The notes under the pieces are model-generated. The model ran no database searches, had not been told where the DNA came from, and worked only from the letters and a program-made list of their open reading frames with translations. A stretch of 6,276 nucleotides of DNA. It comes from an uncultured Xanthobacteraceae bacterium. GTDB lineage: Bacteria; Pseudomonadota; Alphaproteobacteria; Rhizobiales; Xanthobacteraceae. Positions 6,039 to 6,276 of this stretch are shown piece after piece (the stretch's first letter is position 1; the number at the start of each line of letters is the position of its first letter). Both the position numbers and the translations under genes were made by a program. The stretch covers positions 1 through 6,276 of the forward strand of contig CATPCO010000804.1 of the NCBI GenBank assembly GCA_955652925.1, in the 5' to 3' direction.

Positions 6039-6230
6039 ATGCCGACCGACAAATTTCACATCGGCCAACTTGTACGGCTCGCTCCTGCCCTAAGCCGCAA
6101 TGTCCCCGGCGGCTCATATGAAATCGTTAAAAAATTGCCTGAACGAGGCGGTGAATTTGAATATCAGATAAAAAGCGCGAACGAGCCACACCAACGCGTC
6201 GTGCGGGAAAGCGAGTTACGAGGCGTATAA
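6039..6230 (+). CDS. Small conserved-looking hypothetical protein (63 aa)
   Basis: A 63-residue, charged protein with no signal or membrane segment, so probably cytosolic. It reads MPTDKFHIGQLVRL, then GGSYEIVKKLPERGGEFEYQIKS, then HQRVVRESELRG. The spacing of alternating hydrophobic residues, with an opening 'F.iGq.V.L' and a closing 'ervv.EseL', suggests a small beta-barrel (SH3/KOW-like). I recall proteins of this pattern as frequent hypotheticals in Bradyrhizobium and relatives, but the function is unknown. No clear Shine-Dalgarno precedes the ATG (CGCTTCCACT), so it may be weakly translated or leaderless. The 182 bases between the previous terminator and this gene hold only the dyad at 5878-5896 and short palindromes. 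The last 46 bases of the window show nothing recognisable. Confidence 0.75.
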   Translation: MPTDKFHIGQLVRLAPALSRNVPGGSYEIVKKLPERGGEFEYQIKSANEPHQRVVRESELRGV

Positions 6231-6276
6231 TCTCATTACCCCGCCGGACCTGCTGCAATTGTGCATTGGCCTGACC

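Overview
The window most resembles a chromosomal segment of an alphaproteobacterium of the order Hyphomicrobiales, probably Bradyrhizobium-like. This is inferred from the moderately high GC content, a Tat-exported TRAP binding protein, the small secreted protein with a 'CYWTRGRPMWDGYRG' tail, and the final 63-residue protein, both of a style common in that group. No rRNA, tRNA, CRISPR array, transposase or phage gene was seen.

Left part (1-4232, all + strand): a MetE-like, zinc-dependent methyltransferase/alkyltransferase-family protein whose true start lies just outside the window, followed by a complete tripartite TRAP transporter in the order DctP (periplasmic binding protein), DctQ (small membrane subunit), DctM (large permease). 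DctP captures an organic acid in the periplasm, and DctQ-DctM bring it in using an ion gradient. The neighbouring MetE-like enzyme may act on the imported compound or a product of it. The substrate cannot be read from the sequence. A strong GC hairpin lies between dctP and dctQ.

Middle (4233-5529): dctM converges with a minus-strand gene for a membrane-anchored J-domain (DnaJ-like) protein at 4376-5020, which has two N-terminal membrane segments, a long charged helix and a C-terminal J domain with an intact HPD motif. The 509 bases to the right have no convincing gene, but they hold a strong plus-strand Rho-independent terminator (5254-5299) with nothing obvious to terminate. They also hold an approximately 85-base, about 90% identical, frameshifted copy of the J-protein's charged-helix coding region (5306-5389).

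Right part (5530-6276): a small secreted glycine-rich protein with its own terminator, a 19-base perfect dyad, and a small conserved-looking cytosolic protein of 63 residues. The window is mostly ordinary accessory metabolism. The points most worth a second look are the MetE-like protein lacking the usual zinc-ligand glutamate beside a TRAP system, the orphan terminator that hints at a small RNA, and the duplicated J-protein fragment.
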